Below, in pieces: positions 36,212-45,795 of a DNA stretch of 64,000 bases. A program made the translations under genes and the position numbers. The notes beneath the pieces were generated by a model that was given only the letters and a program-made list of their open reading frames with translations, did not search any database and was not told where the DNA came from. This DNA comes from JBJYIN01 sp046237015. GTDB taxonomy: Bacteria; Pseudomonadota; Gammaproteobacteria; Enterobacterales; Enterobacteriaceae. The DNA lies in NCBI RefSeq assembly GCF_046237015.1, contig NZ_JBJYIN010000014.1, forward strand, positions 1 through 64,000. The letters are read 5' to 3'. The first letter of the stretch is position 1. Every line of letters starts with the position of its first letter.

Positions 36212-37198
36212 TCTTGGGGCCAGGTCAGTCTGAGGCATGTCAAAACTAGCCTCATTTTCAGCGATGACCACGACAGGGGTTTTTACCGTTTCCAGAGTAT
36301 GCTTTATTTGATAAGACAGATTATCGAGCAATTGATTACGGCGTTGGTACTGCGCACGTTTACGGCTGGGTAAATCTTCCAGATCTTTGCGTAAAATTAC
36401 TGCGGGAATCTTGTACAGGCCCGGCCCATGTGGAGTCGCGTTGAGTGACAGCCAAAATTCGCTATAGCTGGAGAATCGCACTTTACATTTTCGCTTTCTA
36501 TAACGCACATGCTGATAGACATGACTTTCATCGCCGACTGCGAGAATGTTATCGATCTTCATCAGGTCGGCCAGCGTCAGTAGACACTCCAATAAGAGGC
36601 GTTTGGGAAATAACCCAAAACAGGCTTTGGATGCATGTTTGATCATTTCTCGTGTCTTATCGTTACCTTTGCCCTGTAAACCGCCAATAACGATAGTTGG
36701 CGATCCTTCATAATGAATGATGGAAAAAGTGAGCGTAGCGAGTGCGGTGCCATTATAGTAAAAAAACAATGTTGTCTCGCCTTCCTTGTCATAACGTGAT
36801 ATCCCGCTAACCAATGAAATATGCTCATCGCTTTTTCCGAACCATTGCGCCAACTCGCCATGTTCCTGACGGAGAAGAGCTTGTTGTAAAAGCGGTTTAT
36901 TGAGTCCATCAACAAAACGATAATGCGCACAGATAGCGGCGGCACGTTCAGCGGTGTGTAAAGAAGCGAACAGGTAAGGCCGATGAATTTTGGTTGGCAA
37001 GACGGGCTGATGTTTGACCGATTTTCGTAGGGACGGAATGTCTAACAGCATACGAATATAGTTCAGGGTCGTCATCGGCGAAAATAATGATCGAAAAAGA
37101 AATTTTGCTCTTATTTTATATTTTACCCAAATTTTTTGGGATAAAAAATTACCGGTTAATAGCTCACAGTAAAGTGATAACACTTTTCTATTTATCAT
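36191..37198 (-). CDS. VirK/YbjX family protein (DUF535)
   Basis: A 335-residue protein of the VirK/YbjX family, whose members in Shigella and Salmonella are linked to virulence and envelope stress; biochemical function unknown. Typical pieces are HTAERAAAICAHYRFVD, ISRYDKEGETTLFFYYNG and GGLQGKGNDKTREMIKHASK. I start at 37198 (MINRKVLSLYCE), eight bases after a perfect GGAGG; the frame extends five codons more. Its 3' end adjoins the repeat-bounded accessory DNA and the last residues may have been altered by that junction. Confidence 0.82.
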   Translation of the reverse strand: MINRKVLSLYCELLTGNFLSQKIWVKYKIRAKFLFRSLFSPMTTLNYIRMLLDIPSLRKSVKHQPVLPTKIHRPYLFASLHTAERAAAICAHYRFVDGLNKPLLQQALLRQEHGELAQWFGKSDEHISLVSGISRYDKEGETTLFFYYNGTALATLTFSIIHYEGSPTIVIGGLQGKGNDKTREMIKHASKACFGLFPKRLLLECLLTLADLMKIDNILAVGDESHVYQHVRYRKRKCKVRFSSYSEFWLSLNATPHGPGLYKIPAVILRKDLEDLPSRKRAQYQRRNQLLDNLSYQIKHTLETVKTPVVVIAENEASFDMPQTDLAPRLHTTLG

Positions 37199-37446
37199 TT
37201 TCATTACCTCCAATCTGTTTCTTTTTATATTGAGATTGGAATTATATTGATGGGAATGAAATTGAAAATTACTGTTGTTATGTTGTTTAGGTAATGTTTA
37301 TTCAAATCGATAAAGGGTGTAATCTTGTTTAGGGAAGGTTTATTTTTTTAAAAGATATAGTTTCGGTGGTTATTATCGATAATATATAACTAAAGATTAA
37401 ATATCATTTAAAAGTGTTTCTATTATTTTACCGAGCCAGATATTGA

Positions 37447-37468
37447 AAATGCCAGCATGCTGGCATTT
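37447..37468 (-). terminator. Terminator of pgtP
   Basis: A perfect 22-base palindrome, AAATGCCAGC followed by ATGCTGGCATTT, lies just after the pgtP stop codon; on the minus strand a short T-run follows. The gap from here to the YbjX-like gene (about 250 bp) is AT-rich with no gene seen. Confidence 0.6.
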
Positions 37469-37497
37469 CCTTTTTCTAACGTGTTGATGCTGAATTA

Positions 37498-38889
37498 TTA
37501 TTGTGCGTCTGCCAGTGTCAGAGCGTTTTCTTCTTGCTGGCTTTTCTTACGCTGCTGTTCCAGTTCTAGCGCTCCGCGATGAGAGAGATAGCAGAACAGA
37601 ATGCAGCAGACAATCCCACCCATCAGCAGATAAAAACCGCCATGCCAGCCCATCTTATCCACCATCACGCCAAACAGACTCGTGCCCAGCGACGCGCCAA
37701 AGATGTAACTCATAAAGCCGCGTAAACCAACGGCTGAACCTACGGCGAAACTGGGCACAATTTCCATCGTTTGTACGGAAGCCAGAAACTGCGGAACATA
37801 AATCAGGCAACCAACGATTGCCGCGAAAATGGTGACCATCAGCAGGGATTCGCTTTTCCAGTAACCGATCAGGCAGACAAAGACCAGCGCCATGCAAATC
37901 ATGGCGAGTGGCATCCGGCGTCCTTTGAACAGTTTGTCAGAAAGCCAGCCCGCTAGCAGGGTGGAGGGGATTGCCGCCCATTCGAAAAAGAGGAAAGCGA
38001 CGCTCATCTGTTCCTTGGAAAAGTGCTTAACGGTTAACAGATAGATAGGCAACCAGCTAATCATACCGAAGCGCACCATATAGACGAACACATCGACCAG
38101 TGAAACATACCAGGCATTTTTGTTACGTAGCACATAGGTACAGAAGATCTGAAACGCGCTCATATTTTCCGGCGCTTCAGCGGCGTGTTTGGCTTTCAAT
38201 ACCACTTTTTCTTCCGGCATCATCTCGTCGAGTGACGGTAGGCCTTCTTCTCGTGGAGAACCTTTACCGAGCGCCAGCACGATTAATGCAAAAATCACCG
38301 CCACGCAGGCCGGGACAATGTAGCTGGCGCTTTGCCAGTGCTCGCTACCGAGGATAGCAAACGCGGCCCCTACTATCGGGGCAACAACACCACCGCCAAC
38401 GTTATGGGAAATATTCCAGAACGCGCCGACACGTCCGCGCTCCCGGCGAGGGAACCAATTGGCGATAGTAATAAAAGACGGACCTACACCCATCCCCTGA
38501 AATAGACCATTGAGGATGACCAGCGTGACAAAAATCCAGAATGCGGTGCTGAACCCCAGCCCAATGTTGACGATGGCACACAGCACCAGACCACAGGCCA
38601 TAAAGACTTTAGGACTGGCTTTATCCGCCAGACTGCTCATGACGCCTTTACTGATCCCGTAGGCAATGAGCATACAGCTACTGAGCAACCCGATCTGCGT
38701 AGCGCTGAGATCTAACTGCTCTTTCAGATAAGGGGTGGATAATGTGAAGTTATTACGCACGATGTAGTACGCCAGATAACCGAGAAAGACACTAAGCAGC
38801 GCCTGTATGCGATATCGACCATAAGTTGCCTGAATTTGTTGTGCAGGAACTTTATTTACCGATTTCCCTGTTTTTAATATTGATAACAT
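37498..38889 (-). CDS. pgtP: Phosphoglycerate transporter PgtP
   Basis: Inner-membrane antiporter of the organophosphate:phosphate family (GlpT/UhpT type) importing 2- and 3-phosphoglycerate and phosphoenolpyruvate. The 463-residue product is nearly identical in long stretches to the Salmonella PgtP I recall, including QALLSVFLGYLAYYIVRNNF and NWFPRRERGRVGAFWNISHN. Twelve membrane segments are visible. It is divergent from pgtCBA, which encodes its regulators. Confidence 0.95.
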   Translation of the reverse strand: MLSILKTGKSVNKVPAQQIQATYGRYRIQALLSVFLGYLAYYIVRNNFTLSTPYLKEQLDLSATQIGLLSSCMLIAYGISKGVMSSLADKASPKVFMACGLVLCAIVNIGLGFSTAFWIFVTLVILNGLFQGMGVGPSFITIANWFPRRERGRVGAFWNISHNVGGGVVAPIVGAAFAILGSEHWQSASYIVPACVAVIFALIVLALGKGSPREEGLPSLDEMMPEEKVVLKAKHAAEAPENMSAFQIFCTYVLRNKNAWYVSLVDVFVYMVRFGMISWLPIYLLTVKHFSKEQMSVAFLFFEWAAIPSTLLAGWLSDKLFKGRRMPLAMICMALVFVCLIGYWKSESLLMVTIFAAIVGCLIYVPQFLASVQTMEIVPSFAVGSAVGLRGFMSYIFGASLGTSLFGVMVDKMGWHGGFYLLMGGIVCCILFCYLSHRGALELEQQRKKSQQEENALTLADAQ

Positions 38890-39384
38890 GCCATCACCTG
38901 TATTTTATATTGGTATGAACATCAGAAGTATTCGGCACGAAGAGTGAAATAAGCCGAGTTGAAAATCAAACGGCTGAAATGTGTTACTTTTGACACAATA
39001 TAATGAATTGGATTGATGTTTTTGACCCATTTTGAATGAGTGATGCGTGAGGTAATTAATTTTTCCTGATTTTATCCTTGGCTTGTGCGGATATTAACAA
39101 ATTCTATCTTCATTATTTGGTAATCTTTATTGCTATTTTCGGATGTGCGGGCAGATATTTCTGTAACAGTCTCTTTCTGTCAGTTAATTAAAATCATTCG
39201 AGTAGCGTGACAAACCGTGAGCGTTTTGACCAACGCTCTGGGGTGTCCCTTTAGGGCGAGGCGCAGACATGAACTGAGTATTGCCAACGCACAAGCAATT
39301 TGAAGTGTGACGGGGATAAATGGGTAAGTTTTGTCTCAACGCTATTTTTGCGACAAATGAATATTTATGAGTAGGATCACAAAC
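38890..39384. other. Divergent control region between pgtP and pgtC
   Basis: About 490 bp without a gene. The pgtP-proximal 300 bp is AT-rich and should contain the pgtP promoter and the PgtA target, which I cannot place. At about 39205-39320 lies a degenerate ERIC-like half (GAGCGTTTTGACCAACGCTC, then AATTTGAAGTGTGACGGGGA) related to the modules at 30531-30873. Confidence 0.5.
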
Positions 39385-40638
39385 ATGTTTCTTCGCCGGG
39401 GCGGAATTCTTAGTAAAACGTTCTCTTTACTGCTGTTGGCTGCATCGTTCCGGCCTTGTGCAGCACAAAGCAATGAACTAGTGATGGCCACGACGTTTTC
39501 ACCCAGTGCCACGGCATGGATTATCCAGCGCTGGCAGACAGAGCCAGGGTCGGTGATGATTCGTACGCTCAACCGTACCAGCGCCTCACTGGAACAGTTG
39601 CTTGAGACGGCGAATGCGGAAAACGTCGATCTGATACTCACTTCGTCCCCGATGTTACTTCAACATCTTCAGGAACATCAGAAACTGGCGCCTTTTGACG
39701 GCGCGCCGTCGGTGAGCCAACGTCTGGTGCCAGAATCCATCCGTTCAACCTCTGTCGCCGTGGCGATATCCGGTTTTGGCTTGCTGATCAACCGCTCTGC
39801 GCTGGCAGCAAGACATCTTCCACAACCAACGGATTGGGATGATCTGACTCAGCCCAGATATCAGGGGGCGCTATTGATGAGCAGCCCATCACGCTCAGAT
39901 ACCAACCATTTAATGGTGGAGTCGCTGCTACAGCAAAAAGGCTGGAAGCAAGGATGGGAAACGCTATTGGCGAGTGCGGGAAACCTCGTGACAATTTCAT
40001 CACGCAGTTTTGGCGTGGCGGATAAGATTAAAAGCGGACTGGGCGTGGCAGGTCCGGTGATTGATAACTATGCCAATTTGTTACTGAACGATCCTCATCT
40101 GGTCTTTACCTATTTCCCACAGTCAGCTGTATCACCCACCTATGTGGCGATACTGAAAAACAGCCCGCGTGCCAGCGAGGCGCGTCGTTTTATTCGTTAT
40201 CTGCTGAGTCAGGAGGGGCAACGGATCCTCGCCGACGCCAATACGGGGAAATATCCAGTGACGCCGCTGGCGGTCGATCATCCGCGAGCGGCACAACAGG
40301 CGGTTCTGATGAATCAATCGCCGTTAAATTATCGTCTGATCCTGAAGAGGCAACGTCTGGTGCAGCGGATGTTCGATACCGCGATCAGCTTTCGTCTTGC
40401 CCAGTTGAAGGATGCCTGGCGTGCGTTGCATAGCGCAGAGGCTCGACTGAAACGTCCTTTACCCGAGATTCGCGCGCTCTTAACTCGCGTACCGGTTGCT
40501 CCGGCAAGCAGTGAAGATGAAGCCTGGCTGGCGCAGTTTGATAATAAAAGCTTTGCGGAACAGCAGATGATGGAGTGGCAACTCTGGTTCCTCAACAATC
40601 AACGTCAGGCGATCAATAAACTGGAAGAGTTGAAATGA
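39385..40638 (+). CDS. pgtC: Phosphoglycerate signalling periplasmic protein PgtC
   Basis: Periplasmic solute-binding-like component that, with PgtB, relays the inducer signal for pgtP in Salmonella. The product from 39385 is 417 residues with a signal peptide (MFLRRGGILSKTFSLLLLAA, cleaved after PCAA). AGGA lies eight bases before this ATG, which I prefer over 39367. The body has an iron(III)/ABC-type binding fold (FGLLINRSALAARHLPQPTD, VAGPVIDNYANLLLNDPH). Its stop overlaps the pgtB start. Confidence 0.9.
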   Translation: MFLRRGGILSKTFSLLLLAASFRPCAAQSNELVMATTFSPSATAWIIQRWQTEPGSVMIRTLNRTSASLEQLLETANAENVDLILTSSPMLLQHLQEHQKLAPFDGAPSVSQRLVPESIRSTSVAVAISGFGLLINRSALAARHLPQPTDWDDLTQPRYQGALLMSSPSRSDTNHLMVESLLQQKGWKQGWETLLASAGNLVTISSRSFGVADKIKSGLGVAGPVIDNYANLLLNDPHLVFTYFPQSAVSPTYVAILKNSPRASEARRFIRYLLSQEGQRILADANTGKYPVTPLAVDHPRAAQQAVLMNQSPLNYRLILKRQRLVQRMFDTAISFRLAQLKDAWRALHSAEARLKRPLPEIRALLTRVPVAPASSEDEAWLAQFDNKSFAEQQMMEWQLWFLNNQRQAINKLEELK

Positions 40639-42644
40639 AGGGCGGGTCAATGTTGCAGCGTCTGCGGCAAATTAGCATTAGCAGCAGTCTGCGAGGGGCC
40701 TTTTTAATGGGAGCGCTGCTGACGCTGATTGTCAGCAGCGTGAGTCTCTACTCGTGGTATGAACAAAGCTCACAGATACGCTATTCGCTGGATGAATATT
40801 TCCCCCGCATCCATTCTGCTTTTTTGATTGAAGGGAATCTCAATCTGGTGGTGGATCAACTGAATGAGTTTTCGCTGGCACCAAACACGACAGTGCGGCT
40901 ACAGCTTCGCAAGCAAATTATCCAGCATCTGGATAAGATCGAACGTCTCAGTCAGGGATTATCGCCATTAGAACGCCAGCAATCGATGGTGATTCTCCAG
41001 GACAGTCGTGCGCTGTTGTCGGAACTGGATCGTGTGCTCTATAACCTCTTTCTGGTGCGCGAAAATGTGAGTGAGTTGTCGGCTCGTATTGACTGGCTGC
41101 ATGATGATTTCACTACCGAGCTCAATTCTCTGGTACAGGATTTTACCTGGCAGCAAGGGGCACTGTTGGATCAGATTGAATCCCGGCAAGGTGATACGGC
41201 GCAATATCTGAAACGTTCCCGTGAAGTACAGAGCGAGCAGCAGCAGGTTTACACGCTCGCTCGCATTGAGAATCAAATCGTTGACGATTTTCGCGACAGA
41301 CTGAATGAATTGAAGTCTGGTAATGATGACGGCATGTTGCTTGAGACGCATATCCGTTACCTTGAAAATCTGAAGAAAACGGCGGATGAAAATATCCGTG
41401 AGCTGGATAACTGGCCGAGCACGATCACCCTGCGACAAACCATTGATGAGCTGTTGGATATGGGGATGATGAACAATAAGATGCCGGACACCATGCGTGA
41501 TTATGTCGCCGCGCAACAAGCATTAGTGGATGCCAACCGCACCAAGGAAGTGACGCTGGGGCGGTTCAGAACGTTGCTTGAGGCGCAACTTGGCAGCAGC
41601 CACCAACAAATGCAGATGTTTAATCAGCGTATGGAACAGATTGTTCGCGTCAGCGGTGGGTTAATTCTGGTGGCGACGTTGTTGGCTTTGTTGCTGGCGT
41701 GGGGGTTAAACCATTATTTTATCCGCTCACGGTTGGTGAAGCGCTTTACCGTGCTGAATCAGGCCGTGGTACAGATTGGTTTAGGCCGAATGGATGCCAA
41801 TATCCCGGTTTATGGACAGGATGAACTGGGGCGGATAGCCGATCTGCTTCGCCATACTTTGGAGCAGATTAATGAGCAAAAGCAACAGCTTGAACAGGAG
41901 ATCGCCGAACGTAAAGCGGTTGAGGCCGATCTGCGGGCCATGCAGGATGAGTTGATTCAGACGGCAAAGCTGGCGGTAGTGGGGCAGACGATGACGACGC
42001 TGGCACATGAGATCAATCAGCCGCTGAATGCGCTGTCGATGTATCTGTTTACCGCAGGACGAGCCATCAAACAGGGCCAGCCTGAACAGGCGAGAACGAC
42101 CTTAACCAAAGCGGAAGGGCTGATTAACCGTATTGATGCCATTATCCGCTCGCTGCGTCAGTTTACTCGTCGTGCCGAATTGGAAACGCCGCTGCATCCG
42201 GTTGATTTGCGCCAGACATTGATGGCTGCGTGGGAGTTGCTGGCTATGCGCCATAAACCCCAGCAGAGCACACTATTGCTGCCTGACGAAACCATTTGGG
42301 TCAGCGGTGATGAAGTGCGGATCCAGCAGGTGCTGGTTAACGTGCTGGCGAACGCACTTGATGCCAAACCTCATGCGGCAAAAATAGGGGTGAGCTGGCA
42401 AATTCAGGGCGGCATATTGTGCGTATTGATCGCTGACAACGGCCCCGGATGGCCGGTGGCTTTGCTCCCATCACTGTTGAAGCCATTTACGACCAGTAAA
42501 GATGTCGGACTTGGCATTGGTCTTTCAATTTGCGTTTCGCTGATGACGCAAATTGGCGGGGAATTACGCCTGGCATCAACGTTGACGCGAAATGCTTGCG
42601 TGGTGCTGCAATTCAATTTAGTGGATGTGAAAGATGTTGAGTAA
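40635..42644 (+). CDS. pgtB: Sensor histidine kinase PgtB
   Basis: Membrane histidine kinase of the phosphoglycerate system, 669 residues: one N-terminal membrane helix (about 20-42), a long periplasmic helical domain, a second helix (about 338-360), a HAMP linker, a coiled coil, then kinase core. The H-box is TTLAHEINQPLNALSMYL, the N-box VLVNVLANALDA, and G-boxes IADNGPGWP and GLGIGLSI. The ATG at 40635 overlaps the pgtC stop; a second ATG at 40650 is also possible. Confidence 0.92.
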   Translation: MKGGSMLQRLRQISISSSLRGAFLMGALLTLIVSSVSLYSWYEQSSQIRYSLDEYFPRIHSAFLIEGNLNLVVDQLNEFSLAPNTTVRLQLRKQIIQHLDKIERLSQGLSPLERQQSMVILQDSRALLSELDRVLYNLFLVRENVSELSARIDWLHDDFTTELNSLVQDFTWQQGALLDQIESRQGDTAQYLKRSREVQSEQQQVYTLARIENQIVDDFRDRLNELKSGNDDGMLLETHIRYLENLKKTADENIRELDNWPSTITLRQTIDELLDMGMMNNKMPDTMRDYVAAQQALVDANRTKEVTLGRFRTLLEAQLGSSHQQMQMFNQRMEQIVRVSGGLILVATLLALLLAWGLNHYFIRSRLVKRFTVLNQAVVQIGLGRMDANIPVYGQDELGRIADLLRHTLEQINEQKQQLEQEIAERKAVEADLRAMQDELIQTAKLAVVGQTMTTLAHEINQPLNALSMYLFTAGRAIKQGQPEQARTTLTKAEGLINRIDAIIRSLRQFTRRAELETPLHPVDLRQTLMAAWELLAMRHKPQQSTLLLPDETIWVSGDEVRIQQVLVNVLANALDAKPHAAKIGVSWQIQGGILCVLIADNGPGWPVALLPSLLKPFTTSKDVGLGIGLSICVSLMTQIGGELRLASTLTRNACVVLQFNLVDVKDVE

Positions 42645-43881
42645 TGAATGTTCGATTCTGCTGATTGATGACGATGCAGATGTGCTTGATGCCTATACAC
42701 AGTTGCTTGAGCAAGCGGGATACCGCGTCTGTGTGTGCAATAACCCCTTTGATGCCAGAGAGTGGGTAAAGAAGGACTGGCCCGGTATCGTGCTGAGCGA
42801 TGTTTGCATGCCGGGTTGTTCCGGTATCGATCTGATGACGCTGTTTCATCAGGATGACGACCAACTGCCGATTTTACTCATTACCGGACATGGCGACGTG
42901 CCAATGGCGGTGGAGGCAGTGAAGAAAGGTGCCTGGGATTTCTTACAAAAGCCCGTAGACCCTGGAAAATTACTCTCTCTGGTTGAGATGGCGCTGCGCC
43001 AGAGACAATCGGTGATTGCGCGTCGCCAATATTGCCAGCAGACATTGCAGATTGAACTGATCGGGCACAGCGAATGGACTCATCAGTATCGTCAGCGCCT
43101 ACAGCAACTGGCTGAAACGGATATCGCCGTCTGGTTTTATGGTGAACCCGGCACCGGGCGCATGATGGGCGCGCGTTATTTGCACCAGTTCGGGCGTAAC
43201 GCGGACGGTCCTTTTATTTACCGCGAGCTGACGCTCGATAACGCTCAAAAACTGAATGAATTTATCACCCTGGCGCAGGGCGGGACGTTAGTATTAAGCC
43301 ATCTCGAAAAGCTAACCCGCGAACAGCACCATCACCTGGTTCAGTTGCAGAGTCTGGATCGACGCCCATTTCGTTTAATTGGCATTGGCAACGCTTCGCT
43401 AGTGGAATTGGCAGCCACCAATCAGATAGTGGCAGAGCTTTATTACTGCTTCGCCATGACCCAAATCGCCTGTCAGCCTTTGTCTCAGCGGCCTGATGAT
43501 ATCGAGCCGCTGTTCCATCACTATTTGCATAAAGCCTGTCAGCGGTTGAACCATCCGGTTCCGGAAGTTAAGAATGATGTGCTGAAGGGGATAATGCGTC
43601 GGGTGTGGCCGAATAATGTCCGTGAACTGGCGAATGCGGCGGAGCTTTTTGCCGTTGGTGTGTTGCCGCTAGCGGAAACGGCGAATCCGCAGATGTATGT
43701 CGGTGAATCAACCCCGCTCGATCAGCGGGTAGACGAGGTGGAACGGCAAATTATTACGGAAGCGCTCAATATCCATCAAGGGCGTATCAATGAAGTGGCC
43801 GAGTACTTGCAAATCCCGCGTAAAAAACTCTACCTCAGAATGAAGAAGTATGGCCTGAGTAAAGAGCACTACAAATTTTAA
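42634..43881 (+). CDS. pgtA: Response regulator PgtA (NtrC family, degenerate AAA+)
   Basis: The 415-residue activator of pgtP. The receiver domain (1-120) has acidic DDD near residue 10, phospho-acceptor D in VLSDVCMPGCSG and K in LQKPVD. The central domain keeps an altered Walker A, GEPGTGRMMG (Arg in place of the usual Lys), and shows no GAFTGA loop, so sigma-54 activation is unlikely. The C-terminus is a Fis-type helix-turn-helix (GRINEVAEYLQIPRKKLYLR). Overlaps pgtB by 11 bp. Confidence 0.92.
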   Translation: MLSNECSILLIDDDADVLDAYTQLLEQAGYRVCVCNNPFDAREWVKKDWPGIVLSDVCMPGCSGIDLMTLFHQDDDQLPILLITGHGDVPMAVEAVKKGAWDFLQKPVDPGKLLSLVEMALRQRQSVIARRQYCQQTLQIELIGHSEWTHQYRQRLQQLAETDIAVWFYGEPGTGRMMGARYLHQFGRNADGPFIYRELTLDNAQKLNEFITLAQGGTLVLSHLEKLTREQHHHLVQLQSLDRRPFRLIGIGNASLVELAATNQIVAELYYCFAMTQIACQPLSQRPDDIEPLFHHYLHKACQRLNHPVPEVKNDVLKGIMRRVWPNNVRELANAAELFAVGVLPLAETANPQMYVGESTPLDQRVDEVERQIITEALNIHQGRINEVAEYLQIPRKKLYLRMKKYGLSKEHYKF

Positions 43882-44061
43882 TGGTAACAGTGATTTTCTC
43901 CGGCTTGGGTATAGGTGTTTGGCTACCGGTGAACCGGATTAAAAATGTCATAAAACCCACATCACTATTAAAAAGGATGATAAAAAGGTAAAATAGTGAC
44001 TATATGGTTATTACATTATGATTTTTATTGTTTTTATCATGATTTTTTCAGGAGTTTACTG

Positions 44062-44403
44062 ATGCAGGCATTACCGAATTGTCCCAAATGCAGTTCCGAA
44101 TACACCTGGCAGGAAGGCGAATTGCTTAACTGCCCTGAATGTGGTCACGAATGGGCTATCGGCGGCGATGAAACGGCTCAGGAAGAAGGGCTGATAGTCA
44201 AAGATGCTAACGGTAATTTGTTGGCTGATGGCGATACCGTTACGGTGATTAAGGATCTGAAAGTAAAGGGCAGTTCCTCCTCACTGAAAATAGGAACCCG
44301 AGTGAAAGGTATTCGTTTGGTTGAAGGCGACCATAACATTGACTGCAAAATTGATGGTTTTGGCGCGATGAAGCTGAAATCTGAATTTGTGAAGAAAAGC
44401 TGA
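44062..44403 (+). CDS. yjdM: Zinc-ribbon protein YjdM (PhnA family)
   Basis: A 113-residue cytosolic protein with an N-terminal zinc ribbon (CPKC...CPEC, residues 7-30) and an SH3-like C-terminal domain (KDANGNLLADGDTVTVIKDL). It matches E. coli YjdM, formerly PhnA, whose role is unclear despite the old phosphonate name. The start at 44062 has AGGAG seven bases upstream; the longer frame to 43996 is unsupported. Confidence 0.92.
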   Translation: MQALPNCPKCSSEYTWQEGELLNCPECGHEWAIGGDETAQEEGLIVKDANGNLLADGDTVTVIKDLKVKGSSSSLKIGTRVKGIRLVEGDHNIDCKIDGFGAMKLKSEFVKKS

Positions 44404-44527
44404 TAAAGGCGTTTCTGACGTCAATTTGAACATGGCGCATCAATAAACGCATATTCCGGTTTTTTCACGTTAGGCAATGTTTTACCATTGCCGTTATTCT
44501 TTTCTTACTTGGTTATACGGATATCTG

Positions 44528-45613
44528 ATGCGTCATTTGGCGACTTTTTTTCCACTGCTTGTCTTGCTTTCCGCTTGTGGCAGTAAGCCGACGCCCCCGC
44601 CTGAAGTATCACAGAATCCTGCTGTCACTAGCGGTGGTTTTTTGCTTGAACCCGCACATGCGGGCCACTTGCAAGAGGGCGATTTTGCTTTTAATCCAGA
44701 GACGGCACGCTTTGTTGATAAAATGGTGAAAACGCACGGTTTTGACCGTCAGCAATTACATGATGTGCTGGCTCAGGCCAAGCGTCTTGACTGGGTTATT
44801 CGCTTGATGGATAAACAAGCTCCTGCGCCAGCGACAACGTTGCCTCGTCCGCCATCCCTGCCTAATGGCGCCTGGACGCGCTACCGTAATCAATTTATTA
44901 CCCCTGATAATGTCCAAAATGGTGTGGTTTTCTGGAACCAATACCAGGATGCGTTGCAACGAGCCTGGGAAACCTATGGTGTACCTCCCGAAATTATTGT
45001 CGGCATCATTGGTGTAGAAACCCGCTGGGGCAGAGTGATGGGGAAAACCCGCATCATTGATGCGCTGGCGACGTTATCTTTTAGCTATCCGCGCCGTGCT
45101 GAATATTTTACGGGTGAATTGGAAACCTTTTTGTTGATGGCTCGCGCCGAAGGTAACGATCCGCTGAGCCTACGCGGTTCGTATGCGGGGGCGATGGGGT
45201 ACGGTCAGTTCATGCCGTCTTCGTTCAAAGACTACGCCGTGGATTTTGACGGAAATGGTCATGTAAACCTGTGGGATCCGGTTGATGCTATTGGCAGCGT
45301 TGCGCATTATTTCAAGATGCACGGCTGGACCAAAGGGGGATTGGTCGCGGTTCCTGCCAGTGGGCAAGCGCCTGGGCTGGAGAACGGTTTCAAAACACGC
45401 TATTCCATTTCCACGTTACAGGCTGCGGGGTTAACTCCCCAAAGTACGCTAGGTGGGTATGAAGAAGCCAGTTTGTTACGCCTTGATGTAGGCAGCGGAT
45501 ACCAATACTGGTATGGATTGCCTAACTTTTATGTCATCACTCGCTATAACCACAGTACACACTATGCGATGGCCGTGTGGCAGTTGGGGGAAGCGGTGGG
45601 ACGAGCCCGATAG
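44528..45613 (+). CDS. mltB: Membrane-bound lytic murein transglycosylase B
   Basis: Outer-membrane lipoprotein that cleaves peptidoglycan glycan strands to anhydromuropeptides. The product from 44528 has 361 residues, the same as E. coli MltB. It has a lipoprotein signal (LLVLLSAC, lipidated Cys near residue 18). The catalytic Glu is in IIGVETRWGRVMG and the substrate motif in AGAMGYGQFMPSSF. A calcium-binding-like DFDGNGHVNLWDP loop is present. A terminator follows. Confidence 0.95.
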   Translation: MRHLATFFPLLVLLSACGSKPTPPPEVSQNPAVTSGGFLLEPAHAGHLQEGDFAFNPETARFVDKMVKTHGFDRQQLHDVLAQAKRLDWVIRLMDKQAPAPATTLPRPPSLPNGAWTRYRNQFITPDNVQNGVVFWNQYQDALQRAWETYGVPPEIIVGIIGVETRWGRVMGKTRIIDALATLSFSYPRRAEYFTGELETFLLMARAEGNDPLSLRGSYAGAMGYGQFMPSSFKDYAVDFDGNGHVNLWDPVDAIGSVAHYFKMHGWTKGGLVAVPASGQAPGLENGFKTRYSISTLQAAGLTPQSTLGGYEEASLLRLDVGSGYQYWYGLPNFYVITRYNHSTHYAMAVWQLGEAVGRAR

Positions 45614-45675
45614 GGTATTGATGAAAGAAATGCGTTTCTGTTCAAGATAACAGGAATAGAAAACCTCTTGCTACC

Positions 45676-45706
45676 AGACTGCCGCGTCCAGCGGCAGTCT
45701 TTCTCT
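45676..45706 (+). terminator. Terminator of mltB
   Basis: A perfect 10-bp stem AGACTGCCGC / GCGGCAGTCT with loop GTCCA is followed by TTCTCT, 62 bp after the mltB stop codon. Confidence 0.8.
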
Positions 45707-45795
45707 CCGGTGAACACAACGGCTCTGCCTTAGCCTGACTCAGGGAAATCCAGATCGACACGCCATGATAATAACTTGAATATCATCATATTGTT

